Assembly: GCA_022316685.1 (NCBI GenBank)
Contig: JAKJHU010000159.1
Span: 558,001-622,000 of the forward strand
Reading direction: 5' to 3'
Length of the DNA stretch: 64,000 bases
Source: Progne subis subis
Taxonomy: Eukaryota > Chordata > Aves > Passeriformes > Hirundinidae
Within the stretch, counting starts at the first letter, position 1, and every line of letters starts with the position of its first letter. Under the pieces are notes generated by a model. The model was not told where the DNA came from. It saw only the letters and a program-made list of their open reading frames with translations, and did not search any database. Below are positions 37,425 through 50,763 of this stretch, piece after piece. The position numbers and the translations under genes were made by a program.

Positions 37425-39844
37425 CACAGACGGCCAGGAAAGGGCAGGAACAGTTTTAGGAATGTGTTGTGATGCTATAACAACAGTGGGGAATGCTCTC
37501 CTTCCTGTCTTAAAGGAGTGTTTATCCACTTGCTCTGTGTTTGTGGAGGTGCCACCTGAAGCTGGTGGCAGCCCAGGCAGTTGGCTTTGGGAAGGATGAG
37601 TGCAGTCAGGCTGAAGTCAGGGTTTAAAAAGCACAGCATGTTGGATTACAGAGAGGGGAGATGTGTGCCTCTCTTCACTGGTGCTGTTTTGTTTCACTCA
37701 CGTCACCGTCGGACCCTCTATTTGCATGGTAGATAAAGTTGCCAAATCAAGAGGGAAAAATGAAGGAGAGGACTGGAAATAGGAATAGAACAAGCTGCTC
37801 CTTCCTTCTTCAATCAGATAGGGTGAAAGTACATGACAAACTGTAGTCTTCATGATCAATTGAAGTTTGACCTAGATGCTGATGATCTCCATGAGCAAAA
37901 TATGAGTGTCAGCCCCACCATCTAAGCCTGGTAGGAAGGGCATTCCTCCTAAATTCGTTCTTCACTGTGGGGAGAAAATATGCTGGGCTCCTTAAAAGCA
38001 CATCAGTTATTAGAAAGCTAAACCTTGGGCCCCTGGCTTATTTTCTTTTTCTTCATCTACCACAGACAGGTCATTTAATTCTCCCACCCTGAGTACAGTA
38101 AGATTGACTCTGAACTCAAGCAGCCCTGGGTGATGAGGTCAGGATTGCTTAGAATGAATTTGGTGAAGTAATAAAGTCTTGAAGGCAAGCTAAAGAGGAG
38201 AAAAACAGTGGGAGGTATGAACTAGGTACTCTGTTACTAAGTCTCTTCCAGCTCCAGGAAACTGAAAAGATTTTCTCCGTCCTCATGACTGCAGAGACTT
38301 GAATGAGTAAATTTAAAAATGCTGAAAAGCAAACTAGCAAAACACTTTCTCTTAGTACATTTTCCCTAAAATTAGTAATTTATTGCAGATTCTGTAGTAG
38401 GGAACTGGTGGAAGGGGTGGTTTTCTTGCTCAATTTCACATTCCTTCCATTCAAAAGTAAACACCTTGATCAAGAGTGGAGACAGAAACACATGAAGGAT
38501 TCTAGTTAATTTAAATAAAAATGCACTTCAACCCTTCCCTTTATGCTAATTTCCCCATCCTGTTTTTTCTCATGCTACATTGGTGCAGAGTAATCAAATT
38601 TGCATAAGTTGAAGAAAATGCTGAATCCATTTCTGTATTTGGCCATGTCAGTGATGCATACAGGAAGGATTCAACACATTTCACTTGAAAGTTGTCTTTG
38701 TTGTAGTAATTTTAAATTTGGCCTTTTTTGAGTGAAAAGGAAGAGCAGGCAATGATTAATTTGTGATGTATTTCTTCCCCAGTTGTTGCGGGAAGCTCCT
38801 CTCCGAAGACAACAGAGCTCAGATTACCAATCACTGCTGTGATCTTCTGTGTGAAAGATAATGCAAAATTGTAATATCACTATTTCTCTCCTCTAAAAGA
38901 TTTAGAAGTCCCAGGCTGCTTGTTCTGTGCCTGCCTGAGGCCTTTCTACCTGTAATTGCTTTGGGCTTTTGCTTGGCATGGTACAGCTCTAAATCTCATT
39001 GAGTCTGCAAGGTTAGTTGTTTTGGAAGGAGGGTTTGAGAGTGATCATCTAATCCAATTTATCTGTCAGCCTTAACCTGGCTGTATTCTGGGCATAGTCA
39101 GGCCAAACTGGCTGTTCTGAGTCATTTTTGTCCCAGGCAGCTTTGCAGTGCCAACCTGCGATTAAAAATGTGTCAGGCAGAGTAACTCCAGCAGTGCTCT
39201 GCTCTGTGGCCCTCTGTGTATGGTATTTTATTGATCTCTAATGCAGACACTCCAGCCTCATTATTCTACATGCAGTAAAATGTGAATCTCTGAGCCTGGA
39301 TGCTGCTGAGAATAGGAGAACCTCGTAAAGGCTGTTTATGTGTCTATATGTACTATAAAGCAAGAGATAAACATCTCTGCATTTGCATTTGGTTTGAAAG
39401 CCAGAGCCAAATGTTACCCAAGGAGATGTGAGAGTTTGCAGGAGCTGTGGGAGGTGTAGTGGTTGCTGCTGGAGCTGGCCATATCCCTGCTAGAGGTGCA
39501 GGAGGCTTCTGGAGATTGGGCAAGACAGAGCAACCTTCCTTGGTTCACTCCCTGAGTCACATAGTAGCTCTGAAATATTCTTTTTTCATGGTTGCAGAAG
39601 ATCTCCTTGGAGCTGCCTGCAGTCTGTAGTACAAAATGAGCTCAGACAAGTGAGACTGGCTTTACCTGTGCTCCTATAAACTGGAAGGTAACAAGAAATA
39701 TGGTGCTGTGCATATCAAAGGCATCTCCAGGGCCTTACAGCCCAGCAATGCTCCACATGCTTAAAATGTGCTTGTGAACAGAGTAGTGGTCAGAGAAAAA
39801 GGACCTTGTGTTCCTTCTTGTTCTCCAGAATTAGTTTTTCAGGC
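37425..39844. other. Intronic stretch, nothing recognised
   Basis: A weak CR1-like trace near 39010-39060 is too short to call. Nothing else seen. Confidence 0.45.
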
Positions 39845-40020
39845 CAGGTGGGGGACTGCTGGCTCAAATTGACCTTACTGTCAGCCGGGACCCCCAGTTC
39901 CCTTTCCAAGGGCTGCTTTCCAGCCTCTTGATCCCTTTCCCCACTCTGACAACAGCTCTGCCACATCCACACCAAGATATTGTGTTTGTATCCTCTTCCC
40001 AAACTTTCACACACAAAAAT
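39845..40020 (-). mobile_element. CR1 LINE fragment from the reverse transcriptase C-terminal region
   Basis: Unlike the other copies, this one is from the coding part of CR1. The minus-strand reading contains AGKQPLERELGVPADSKVNL then SQQ, matching the ERDLGVLVDSKLNMSQQ motif found near the end of CR1 ORF2. It is a broken remnant without the catalytic motif. Confidence 0.85.
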
Positions 40021-40962
40021 GAAACCCTCCTCCCCAGGACACAAGCCCTCCTGGTGCTGTTTGGAGTGGAAGGAGGTGGTGTAGGAATGGGTTAATGTTG
40101 TCTCATTCCAGGCTTAATCAAGTTCTCTTCTCAACTCTCTTCATGCTGAGGTTGAAAGTAGAATTTGTGAGTGTGTTCCTCAGGCCTTCATTCTCCTGTC
40201 CCTGTGGTGTCACTGACCTGGTGGACAGACTGTAAATCCAGCTTCAATAAATCTTGGTTATTTACATCAACTCTTACTGGTATTTTTGGCAAGACTGAGG
40301 CCCATCTTATTTCTCACCTTTATTTTCTGTCTTGTACTAACCTGTGCTGGAGGGAGCATGTGTGTATCCCCATTTGTCCCTGTTGTATAACTTTTCATCT
40401 ATATCTTCAGGTTTTGGGGTGGATTAGAGAGGAAATTTTCCTTTGAAATCACTAAACACTTCTCTGGTACTAAAAGACATTTCTCATCCATCTCCAGTCA
40501 ATATTTCATGCCCTGAATTTGTGGTGAGGGAACAGTCTTGTAACTGGCAATCAGGAATGTCATCATTGAAGCTGGTGATGTCAAAAAGAGCTGCAGGACT
40601 GGAAGCTGCCAGGACACTTTCACTGCTACAGGAGACTCCCAACCCTCTGAAGATGGACTGTGAGGGCTAGCTGTGTGATGTTAGCTGGAGTTTCCATCAG
40701 ACTTCTGCTTCTCTGTGGAATAAAGACCATATGGGAGCTAGAAGAGAGGTCATTTCAATCCCTTTCTTGGTGATTCTGAGTGACAAAGAGTTGTCAATTT
40801 TGTGATACTCTGCATGTTCTGATAGATGAATGGGGAGTGAGGCAGGACCAAGGTTGGGAGGGGGTTATTTTTGGAGGGATCTCAGACATGCAACTTCTGA
40901 GGCAAAGATTTTACTGTTGATAAAGTACAGGCACTGACAGAAGCTGTCACCATCCAGATAAA

Positions 40963-40980
40963 TTTTTTTTTTTTTTTTTT
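40963..40980. repeat. Poly-T run, 18 bases
   Basis: Uninterrupted T18 after gataaa. Confidence 0.95.
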
Positions 40981-41227
40981 CCTCTATCAGCAGCTGCATA
41001 TAGCATCTCCCCATTGGAAGAATAAATCTGATAAAAAAATGTAGCTGTAAGCAGCAACGATTTTATCCTGGTGAAAAGATTTTATCCAAAAAGAAAAATG
41101 TTTTGCCTGGGCATAATTTTTCAGATATGATGAACAACAGCATGGTATGACCCTCAGTCCTAGGGATTTAGTTTTTAAAAAAAAACCTACTGAGCATATC
41201 AGATATACTCAACTTTTTCTCTGCTAT

Positions 41228-41251
41228 CCCCCCCCCCCCCCCCCCCCCCCC
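41228..41251. repeat. Poly-C run, 24 bases
   Basis: Uninterrupted C24, rare compared with A/T runs. The G-rich complement could form a G-quadruplex. Its length may be affected by sequencing error. Confidence 0.93.
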
Positions 41252-43845
41252 ATTGGCAGTTTATAGATACTTGAGAAAGTATCTTTATACTTTGTATAGA
41301 TCTTGACAAAAATCTGCCAGAGGCAAATTTCAACAAAAGAACAACTTCAAACACATCCAATTAACAATTTATGAAAGGAAATCTGACAGAAAATTACACA
41401 GAGATTCACAGGGCATAAAATTTGGCACTAAATCAAATTTATTGTGGAAATGCCTGTACAGGGAGTTATGGCCCCTTCCAGTGCAGTGTCAAAGGGAACT
41501 TTATCTGTGGAGGCTCAGTGAGTGCCCTCCATCTGATCTTTTCTTGCTATAAATAAAATGTTTTGTCAGACATGGCAATGAACATAACTCAGAAGGGAAT
41601 GAAGAGCACTGATAAGCCTGGCTATATGCAGCTTTCAATCAGAAGCATTAGAAGTGATTAGATTTCTTCGCAGTTTCAGATTTAAGATTTTCTCACTTTA
41701 TCACAGAAATGAGGGTCTCAGTACCATGGACAGCACAAAATCCCTTTTTTTTTGTTAGCGCAGCATACAGACCCTGATAGCAGGTTATGGTGACTTCATT
41801 TAACTTTATTATGGAGCCATTTTTATGTCTGGAAGGAAATATCAACCCCTCTGCATCCTGTTGTTTTACTGATTCACTCATTCAGCAGCCGTGGCTGGAT
41901 TTTTTTGGAAGATGTTAAGGATGCAAACGCATGTAATTGCCTTCAGCAGCTCTGGAATTAAATTAGGCCACTACTTTGCTTAGAGAAAAGGATCTGTGTC
42001 TAGACCTTTACCTATTTAAACATATGGATAGCTGATTTTCTTCTAAAAGATGACTGAGCAGCAGCTCTTGTAGTGTCTTTTCTGAGTAATTTGCAGGAGG
42101 GGACGTGTTATTTACAGATACCAAGCCCAGCAAGTGAGGATGACAAACAAAGTTGACAGAGGCCAAGATAAAGCATATTTATGGCACAGCTGTGTTATTC
42201 CATGGATTAACCCAATCTGAAGAGCTGGTTGCTGCCTCTCCTGTTATCCCTGTGCTCCCATATCAGAACAGGAAATATTTGAACACTTGTAAATTTGTTG
42301 TCTTTCCAACACAGGATCAGCATGGCTTTGAGTGTCCATTCATGGGCATTGAGGTCCTTGGTGCAGCATCCTTGCTGTGACCAGAGTGCACAAATTTCAT
42401 CAAGACACCTTTCCGGTGTCTCCATAAGGAAGATTCTTGAGATCTTCCAACCCACTTGGCCATGTTCAGTTTGCCTCTGCTCATCTGAGCCCACTGGTGA
42501 AGATGAGAGGACACCTCTGTCACTAAATGAAATATTAGAATACCCCAAGGTTTTTTCCAGAGTCCATTAATACACTCTTTTGGCACTGAAACACTCTACC
42601 AGGGAAGTTAGTGTCCAAGGCACATAATAATTAGTGAATAAAAAACCCTCGGAGTCTCTTAATCCTATTAAAATATGTCTTCTAAAGTGTAAATTAATCT
42701 TTAATCTAATTTTAAATAATGATTTTTTTTTTCCTGTAACACACCCTTTCTCAGAAGATCCCTGTAAAGCAGAAGGTGAAACAAAGCAGAACATTAATGT
42801 AAAATATTTTCATCTTCTGTTCATATTTTGAAAGATATTTGACTGTTTCCTGCTGATTTTCCTATTTCCTTCTACTTCTTCCATCACCCCCCTTCCTTTA
42901 CCACATTGTGTTATTTTCCTTGTCTCCAACAAGGTGTGGTGATAATAATAACAAATTAATTTCATAAGACAAAGTCTAAGTATAGGCAAATGCAAAAATT
43001 ATATTGTTTCTAATAGAGGAATTGCATACTTTTTAAAGAGTTAAAGAAGAGTTAGAGAGTTAAATAAACATTTCCATACTCAAGTCCTCCCAGTCCTTGC
43101 AGTTCTGCAGTCCTGTGCCTTTCCATCTAAATGCCCCATGACCTCCCTTCCTGTTCACGCTGTGGGAATTCAGTGGAATTAGTACTTTTGAAGATGTAGA
43201 CAGAGTAAGACACCAAAGGCTTTTATTTTTCAGGCACAGCTCCGAGTGTTTGAGCTTCAGATAAACCCAGATTCAGAGAACTGAACATCCCCCAAGTACT
43301 TGTTTTCTCCTACAGCTTTCAGAGACTTTGGGGATGTTCAGGTCAAGGATGTGCTGTGGACACTGCCATTTCTTCTTTCAACTTCAGAGCATCAGAAGCT
43401 CTTGGCCTGTTCATTTATTGAAACTTTAGGTTAGGAGTCAAAGCTCAGCTCAAGACCAAGGAGGAGGACCATGAACTTTGTTTGAAGTGGAATCCTCATG
43501 CAGTTGTAAGGTTAGAGCCTTCTACAGCACCTCTTAGTTAGAACTGGAGCTCAGCCTCCAAACCAACCTTGAGTCAGCTCATTCTCCAAGTCCAGTCAGG
43601 ACTGAACATGACACAGGCACAGAACCTGAAGGCTGGGTGGAGAAGACCTTGTTAAACCTCTGCCCCTACTTTTTGTGTAGATCAAATCGGTTTGTTCTTG
43701 AACAAGGTTTTAAGATCTGGACCTGAATATAAGTGCAGCTCCCAAAGTAAAAGAAAATGGTATCTTGGGGCTTATAAAACAAGTGACAGGCTTTTAAAAA
43801 AGAGGGGGAGAAGCTTATTAAACAGGCAGATAAGCCACAGGTGGA

Positions 43846-44096
43846 TGATTTTAAACTGAAAGAGGAGATATTTAGATTAGATATTAGGAAGAGTTCTTTC
43901 CTCAGAAGGTGGTGAGGCACTGAAACGGGGTGCCCAGAGAAGCTGTGGCTGCTCCATCCCTGGAAGTGTTCCAGGACAGGTTGGATGGGGCTTGGAGCAA
44001 CCTGGGATAGTGGAAGGTGTCCCTGCCCATGGCAGGGGGGTCGATTGATATGATCTTTGATGTCCTTTCAGCCCCAGCCATTCTGTGATTCTATAA
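43846..44096 (+). mobile_element. CR1 LINE 3' region
   Basis: agattagatattaggaagag, cccagagaagctgtggctgc, ttggagcaacctgggatagt and ctgcccatggcaggggggtc, ending ccattctgtgattctataat. About 570 bases before the SNARE-motif exon. Confidence 0.96.
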
Positions 44097-44525
44097 TTGT
44101 GATCAGGTGTTTCAGAAAAAACAGGTCAACTCCACAGAGTGAACACCAGGAACCTGGGAGTTGCTCAAGATGATCACTCTGTGTTCACATCACTGCAGTG
44201 ATTTCCCCTTTTTTAAGCTGTGCTGTTTATCTCATAAATTGAGAAGATTGGAACCTTTGTATTTTGAGTGTTGCAAGTTAGATCATAAAATCTGCATGGC
44301 AAATGAGTAGGATTTCTCTGTTCCTTAGAAAGTGTCTAATTCAGGAAGAATTTGCAGGGAAATTAAACAGGGTAAATGCGTTACTTTTCAGCTGTACATC
44401 AACGTTTTGTTCTGTCAGAACTGGGGAAAATCCAGGTTGGTTACTGGGGCCTAAAAGTAGCTCAGGAGATCTGACTTCAGGTCCTAACATTTCATTAGAG
44501 ACTTGAAAATTTTCCTCTCTTGTAA

Positions 44526-44903
<378 letters not shown>

Positions 44904-46151
44904 TGAAGGAAATTCTGATTTTCATTGCTGCCAATACAGCGCCGGTAAAAACAGGGGAAATTATCAAGAATTTCCAAACTTGAGAATCAGTGATAGAAGG
45001 AAAAGTTGGAAATCCGTGTGATTTGTAATGAAAATTACAAGTTAATTAATGTTCATGGGCTGATGGTTGGGTTCTTCCCAGTGAGCCTTCCATAGCAGAG
45101 TCTGTGGTGAGGTGCTTTAATTGTGCTGGGTTCTGCAGCAAAACAATTCCTTCAGTGCACGCAAACCTGAAATGTGTCACAGGCAAAAACCACTCAGCTT
45201 TACCATTAGAGAGAATAATAGGGAGACAAAAGGAAATAACTTGTTAACCTTTTCAAATTATTCAATATTTTGCTGTATCAAAGTTTTTGGACATTCTTGA
45301 TGTAGTTAAAAGAGGACATACTATTTTTATTCCCCATTTTTTTTCCCAAAAGCACTGTAAAAATATGCAATAAAAGGAACAAAAAGAGGCCTGAATAAGT
45401 TAAACATCCCACAATTTTCTTTTTATACTTTCCTTTTTATGCTTTTGGGAAACTCTTGTTAGTTGAATTTAAGCGATAAATGGGTAAAACACAAAGATGT
45501 TAAACCTTCCTAATTTGTATTCTTTTACAGACCTAAACTGATGATGAACCAAAAAAAGAAGGCTTCAGAATAATCAGAACATTTAATTAAGGGCTATACT
45601 TTGTCTTTTAATTGGATTGGGCTAATTTTATCAGGGATAGATTTTGGGTTGAAGTACAGCAGGAATTATGATTGAGTTAACAGTGCAAAAAGGGGACAAA
45701 AGTTCCTGTTGGGGGCTGACGCTTTGAGGTTGGGACCTCTGTTTGCAAACAGTGATGGCCACAGATGACTCAGCTCTCCAAGTCAGAAATTTTGACAGTT
45801 TTAGAGAAGCAGGTTGAGGTCAGTGTTTGTCTAATTTCCGTTGTGGTTCGCTGAGCTGTAGATGAATGAGCTTTGTGGACATGTGTCCATTACTAGGGGT
45901 GAAATTGTCAAACAATATTCTTATTCTGAGTATCTTTGGCTGTGAATTGTCATTTTGCACTTTGAGGGATCTTAGTGCATCCAGCAGGACAAACTGTAGG
46001 GAACTTTGTTGCAAAGAAAGTGCATGTTTTGGGCTGTTCCTGCACTTTGATGTTCAGGAGGGATGGTAGCAAATGTATTTCCAAAACGATCTTGTGAACA
46101 GCACCACCAGCTCACTGGAGATATGTAAGAACAGTCCTGAGTAGAATCTTG

Positions 46152-46243
46152 TGCCATGTTGTCTGGGATGACCCTGCTTAGGCAGGGATGTTGGACCAGA
46201 TGACCCCACTGTGGTGCCTCAGCCATCCTGTGATTGTGTGATT
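46152..46243 (+). mobile_element. CR1 LINE tail remnant
   Basis: ggcagggatgttggaccaga, tgacccc and cagccatcctgtgattgtgt match the end of CR1 with a gttggaccagatgac tail. Confidence 0.8.
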
Positions 46244-46317
46244 TGTGATCCCTTTTGTTTGAAATATAGTCTGAGCCTTTCTTTGTTTGTCTTTACATTG
46301 CCCCTGTCCTCCCCGGG

Positions 46318-46390
46318 AAAACAAAACAAAACAAAACAAGACAAAACAAAACAAAACAAAACAAAACAAAACAAAACAAAACAAAAAAAA
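46318..46390. repeat. AAAAC pentanucleotide microsatellite
   Basis: About 13 to 14 units of aaaac with one a-to-g change (acaag) near 46340, ending in A8. It creates lysine/asparagine- or phenylalanine-rich false ORFs on both strands. Confidence 0.97.
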
Positions 46391-48574
46391 CCCCACCACA
46401 TATTTAGTAGTTGTCCATTAGCCAGTGGGGAATGAAAACCCCCATGGCAGCCTCAAGCACATCAGCTTTGGAAAGTCAAGAGATGCAGTTGTACCTCATT
46501 GGAGACATCTTTATTTCTTTTGCTGGTTAAATCCCATTTCTGCATCACAATCTGATGTCTCTGCACCAAGTTGCACAGGAGCGTGTGGCCATGGTGGGGT
46601 AGTTGAAGGGGGTGGAGTGAACCCAATCATAATCCTAAATAACTTTAAGATAAAAATAATTCTACCTTCATGTGTTGTGCAGGGTTTGTATCTATTGATT
46701 TGATCCTGGATACCTTTCTGCCTAATATGAATTTACCTCTGAAAAGCTTAGTTTGTGTAATTAATGATTTAGTCAGCTTAAGCAGTTAATGTTGTTTGGT
46801 CTTTTGCTTCCTGAGAATGTGCAAGCTTTCTTTTTACCTGCTTTTTCCCCATCTCCTCTATCCGTTTTGCTTTGCTCTCAAAGATCCCTGTTCATCCTCT
46901 AACAAGGGCTGTGTTCCACAAACATTATTTCAAATGTAGCCTAAACATTTCTCCTCAAGGGGAAAACATTTAGGACTGATGGTACTTTGTTTAACATCTC
47001 TTTTGAAAGAAATATAATGAAAATGAGTTTTTTTGGACAGCATTGTTCCTCTCCCCAGCTGTATTTGAATAAGCAGATGGTGTTTTTAAATAATTTTCAC
47101 TGTGTTTTACTTTTCTGTTTGTTGACCCACATGAGCATATTTCCTGTGAAAGGACTCATCTTTCACATTAAAAATTCCTTGTTTTCAGTAGAAATTGTGG
47201 ATTCCTTGAGCTCACAGTCACCACAACAACTTTTTTCCAGTTCCAATTTTCATAACCAGTGAGTAGCCAAGAAGGTTAAAATGACACCTTATTCCTAACT
47301 GTCAGACATAACTAATAAAGTAAATTTATTGCCGACTGGATGTATAGCATTTGTTGTCCTTTGTTCTTTGGGGACCAGAATGAAGAATAGAGCTGTGCAA
47401 AACCTTATTTGTGCAGGTAGATTGGTCTCACTGGGATTTCCATGTTACTGCATATCCAGCACCAGAAACATGCCGATTTTGAACAGCACAGGAGAAATTG
47501 AAAGAACACTCCAGCTTCTGATTACACACAACTTTAGAGAAGCTCATGGGGCTGGTACCAGTCATGGGAGTTTTTTTAAAAGACACTGAATTTACCCTTT
47601 GCAAGAAAAACCTTCTTCGTTCCTGAAGAAATAAGGAAATAAATTCTCTTGTCTTGTGTCCTGAAAAACAGATATAAAATTGTGCCTATAATAGACATTT
47701 TCCTAATGTTCCAATGACTTTTTCCCACTTGTGTGTTTTCCAAAATCTCTTCAGAGGCTGGGGTTAATGGGACATTGTTCTCTGTCAGGAGCATCCCTCG
47801 AGGCACTTTGCAGTTCACAGTTTCCACCTAGACAGATAACAGCCAAGTCAAAAGTTCACCTGGCTGTTAATTTTATTTAAATGTGCTCCTTTTGCTATTG
47901 CTTGCAGATTAAAACCAGAGACGTCTGCAAGGGAAATGTCTCGCCAAAACCTTACATTTTGGATAAAGATCTTTATTGCTTCGAAATGTCAAAATCTGGT
48001 AGGACACAGCAGCCTTGACACAAGTGTTATTTCTTAAAATATTGCTTTGAACTGTTATATAAAACCTATTTTAACTTGAACTGTATTGGCAGTGAATAAT
48101 AGATGCCATAACAACTTTATATATAGCACTGTAAAATGTGCCATCAGAAATACATGAGCTGAACTGTAATGTGCATTGTCAGTGCTCAGTGCTGGCACAA
48201 GCTCTGTCATAGCAAATATATATATAATTTATGTATTTTAACATCCTGTGCCTTTCATTTGCACCTGTGGTCATCTGAAAAATGGGAGGAGATAAAAGTT
48301 TGAGAAGAAATAGATAAGCATTGAACGGGGAACTTCACAGAATTTCAGCTGATGACTGGAAAGACCTATTTAAAAAAAAAAAAATATTCTAAATGCTGTA
48401 TTGATTTGGAAAGTCTCCTGTGATCCTCCCCATGCAGACAGCTTCCCCAGGGGTGATGAGAAAGGAAAATGAGGAAAAACTCCCCCAAGGTGGTCCACCA
48501 ACACTTTTCCTATCTCACAGCAGCTTCCCATCCCCATGCTCTTCTTCCACAGAGTGGGCATTCTCCTACCTTGG
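46391..48574. other. Intronic stretch, nothing recognised
   Basis: No repeat family or exon seen; short A-rich run near 48370. Confidence 0.45.
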
Positions 48575-48668
48575 AGAGTGGGAGCCGTCCCTTCCCATGG
48601 CACAGGGGTTGGAACACAATGATCTTTAAGTTCCCTTCCAACCCAAACCACTCTGTGGTTCCATGATA
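48575..48668 (+). mobile_element. CR1 LINE tail remnant
   Basis: cttcccatggcacaggggtt, gatctttaagttcccttcca and acccaaaccactctgtggtt. Last 95 bases of CR1. Confidence 0.9.
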
Positions 48669-50497
48669 TCCTGAAAAAACAAAACCCACTCCAGGAACTG
48701 CATTTTAGTTGATGCATCTGTTTGCAAAAACGAAGGAGAGAGATGGACAGGTTGTGGCAACAGGTGTGAGGAAAATGCTTTTATTTTTAGGAGAGGTTGT
48801 TCCCTCCGGGTCGTTGTTGAGAAATGTTGATGTTTGTTCCCTATCTGTTTTGAAGAGAAGTGATAGATGCCAGCCTCCCCGCCTGTCACTCAAGCCTTTG
48901 TAGGCAGACAGAAAATGAAGCACAATAAAAATAAAACAAAAGAAAGCCCCACAGAATCTGGCAGAATGTGTTTGCTAGTTCAAACATGTTCCTTGTTCCC
49001 TCATTACTACGTATCATTTCTTGCTGAGGGGTGATTTCGGTGAAATCTCTCCGAATGGTTGCAGTTTAGAGGGTTTAGTGCAAGCTTTTTTATACCTTTC
49101 ATCAGCTTCAATAGTCCAGGGCTTTGACTTATGAAGGCTCTGCCTGTCTCTTCAGAGAGGCTTTTTGACTCGAGTAATGTATAAATAACACAAGATCATG
49201 ACAAGCACCATCTGTGAACGGTCTGGCACTGTGTGAGTGTCAAGATCTCCTCCTGACGGCATTGGGGACCCTAATTATCCTGAGCTTCAGAGCTGCCTGC
49301 AGATTGACATGGCCATCCCTGGGACTGGTATTGAGTTGTTCCCTAAAGAACCAGCTCCAGTATCCTGCCCAGTCTAATTTAAAATGACCCAAGCTGCAGG
49401 ACTGCTACCATTTATTTCGGGAGACTTATTTCACGGTCCAGCAGGCTTCGGTGTTGATGAAATGCTTCCCTCTGTTCTTGCTAAAGATCCCTTTCTCATT
49501 CTCAGCTTTTTACACCTAGTGAAACTCTGCTGGACCCTGCAAATAATTCTTCTTCCTCTTTGGCTTTTAAACTCTTCAAATGCTAGCAGTTATCCTCCTC
49601 TTCACAAGTTGGTCTCCCTGGCTTTTCAGACACTTCAGTGCTCTCTTCTCAATTATTTCCCATTTGTTAGTTCTTTGGTCCTGCAGCAGCTGACTGTACA
49701 TAGGATTTTGGTGTTGTACCAGGGATGAACAGAAGAAATGTGTAAAGAGCCCCGTGGATGCAATTCAGAGCTCAAAAGTCCTGATGGAAAATTTCTAGTT
49801 AATTTCTGCACTAGTAAATTAAACTCACCAAAGACAGAAGAACCTGCTCATTACACTTTTTAGTTGTTAAGCATATCCTGACACAATTTTGACCCACATT
49901 AGCCCATTACTGACACAGTTTGAGAGCTAATGTTTTCTAGTGGCAGTTTTGGTGCAGCCACACTGTTCAGAGGGTAAAGGGGTTTAATGATGTGTATGCA
50001 ATGAAGTGCAGTTTCAGTGCCTGAGAACAGGCATTTCCCATGTCTTTGTAGAGCTTCAGCCCTATTGATTTATGGGTTGATCACAAAAACTTCCTCTAGC
50101 CCTCACTGACATTTAGGGAAGAGGAAGAGCAAAGTGAATTAAGGGTGAATTTTGTGGGAAACTGTGCAAGCCTGCGGGCGAAATGAGGTGGATGTGAAAA
50201 TAGCAGCTTTGAAAATGTGGAGAAGCCTTAACAAGTCTGGAGAACAAAGAGCATCTAATCCCAGTGGAATCCTTCAGTGGCCATTTCTATTGAATGTTGA
50301 TTTGACTGTGCCTCTCCCTCTGTGCCTCTGTGGCCTCCAACACTCCTGCATTGCTCTAAGGGACTTCCCTTCATGTCAAAACCACTCACACTCAATCCGC
50401 GTGTCTTTAGCATGCTGCTTTCAAACTGCCACTGTCTACTGTTGTGCCAGGCAGGTCTGAAAAGTTTCATTAATTTTAGATTCAGGGGTTCTGTGGG
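48669..50497. other. Intronic stretch, nothing recognised
   Basis: No gene or repeat family recognised. A 114-codon ORF at 49384-49728 has no recognisable domain. Confidence 0.45.
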
Positions 50498-50763
50498 GAT
50501 CACAGAGTACCCTGAGCTGGAAGGGACCCACAAGGATCACATGGTCCAGCTCCTGGCCCTGCACAGGACACCCCAAGAATCCCACTGTGTCCCTGAGGGC
50601 TTTTCCCAAATGCTTCTTGAGCTCTGTCAGGTTTGTGCTGTGACCACTGCCCTGGGGAGCTGTTCAGTGCCCAACCACCCTCTGGGGGAAGAACCTTTTA
50701 TTGAAATCCAACCTAAACCTCCCCTGACGCAGCTTCAGACTGTTCCCCCAGGTTCTATCACTA
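50498..50763 (-). mobile_element. CR1 LINE 3' region
   Basis: Reversed CR1 with gagctggaagggacccacaa, cctggccctgcacaggacac, aaatgcttcttgagctctgt and ccaacctaaacctcccctga. Same subfamily as 2175-2495. The 187-codon plus ORF crossing it is a shadow. Confidence 0.95.

Larger units (their letters stand above)
40021..43845. other. Intronic stretch with homopolymers only
   Basis: Holds T18 at 40963-40980 and C24 at 41228-41251. No gene or repeat family recognised. Confidence 0.45.

Noticed and set aside
36844..37425. 193-codon minus-strand ORF
   Set aside because: It lies within solo LTR copy 1. The frame is not kept intact in copy 2, and LTRs of this kind do not encode protein.
39010..39060. CR1-like trace (ttttggaaggagg…gatcatctaatcc)
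   Set aside because: Too short and degraded to call as a CR1 fragment.
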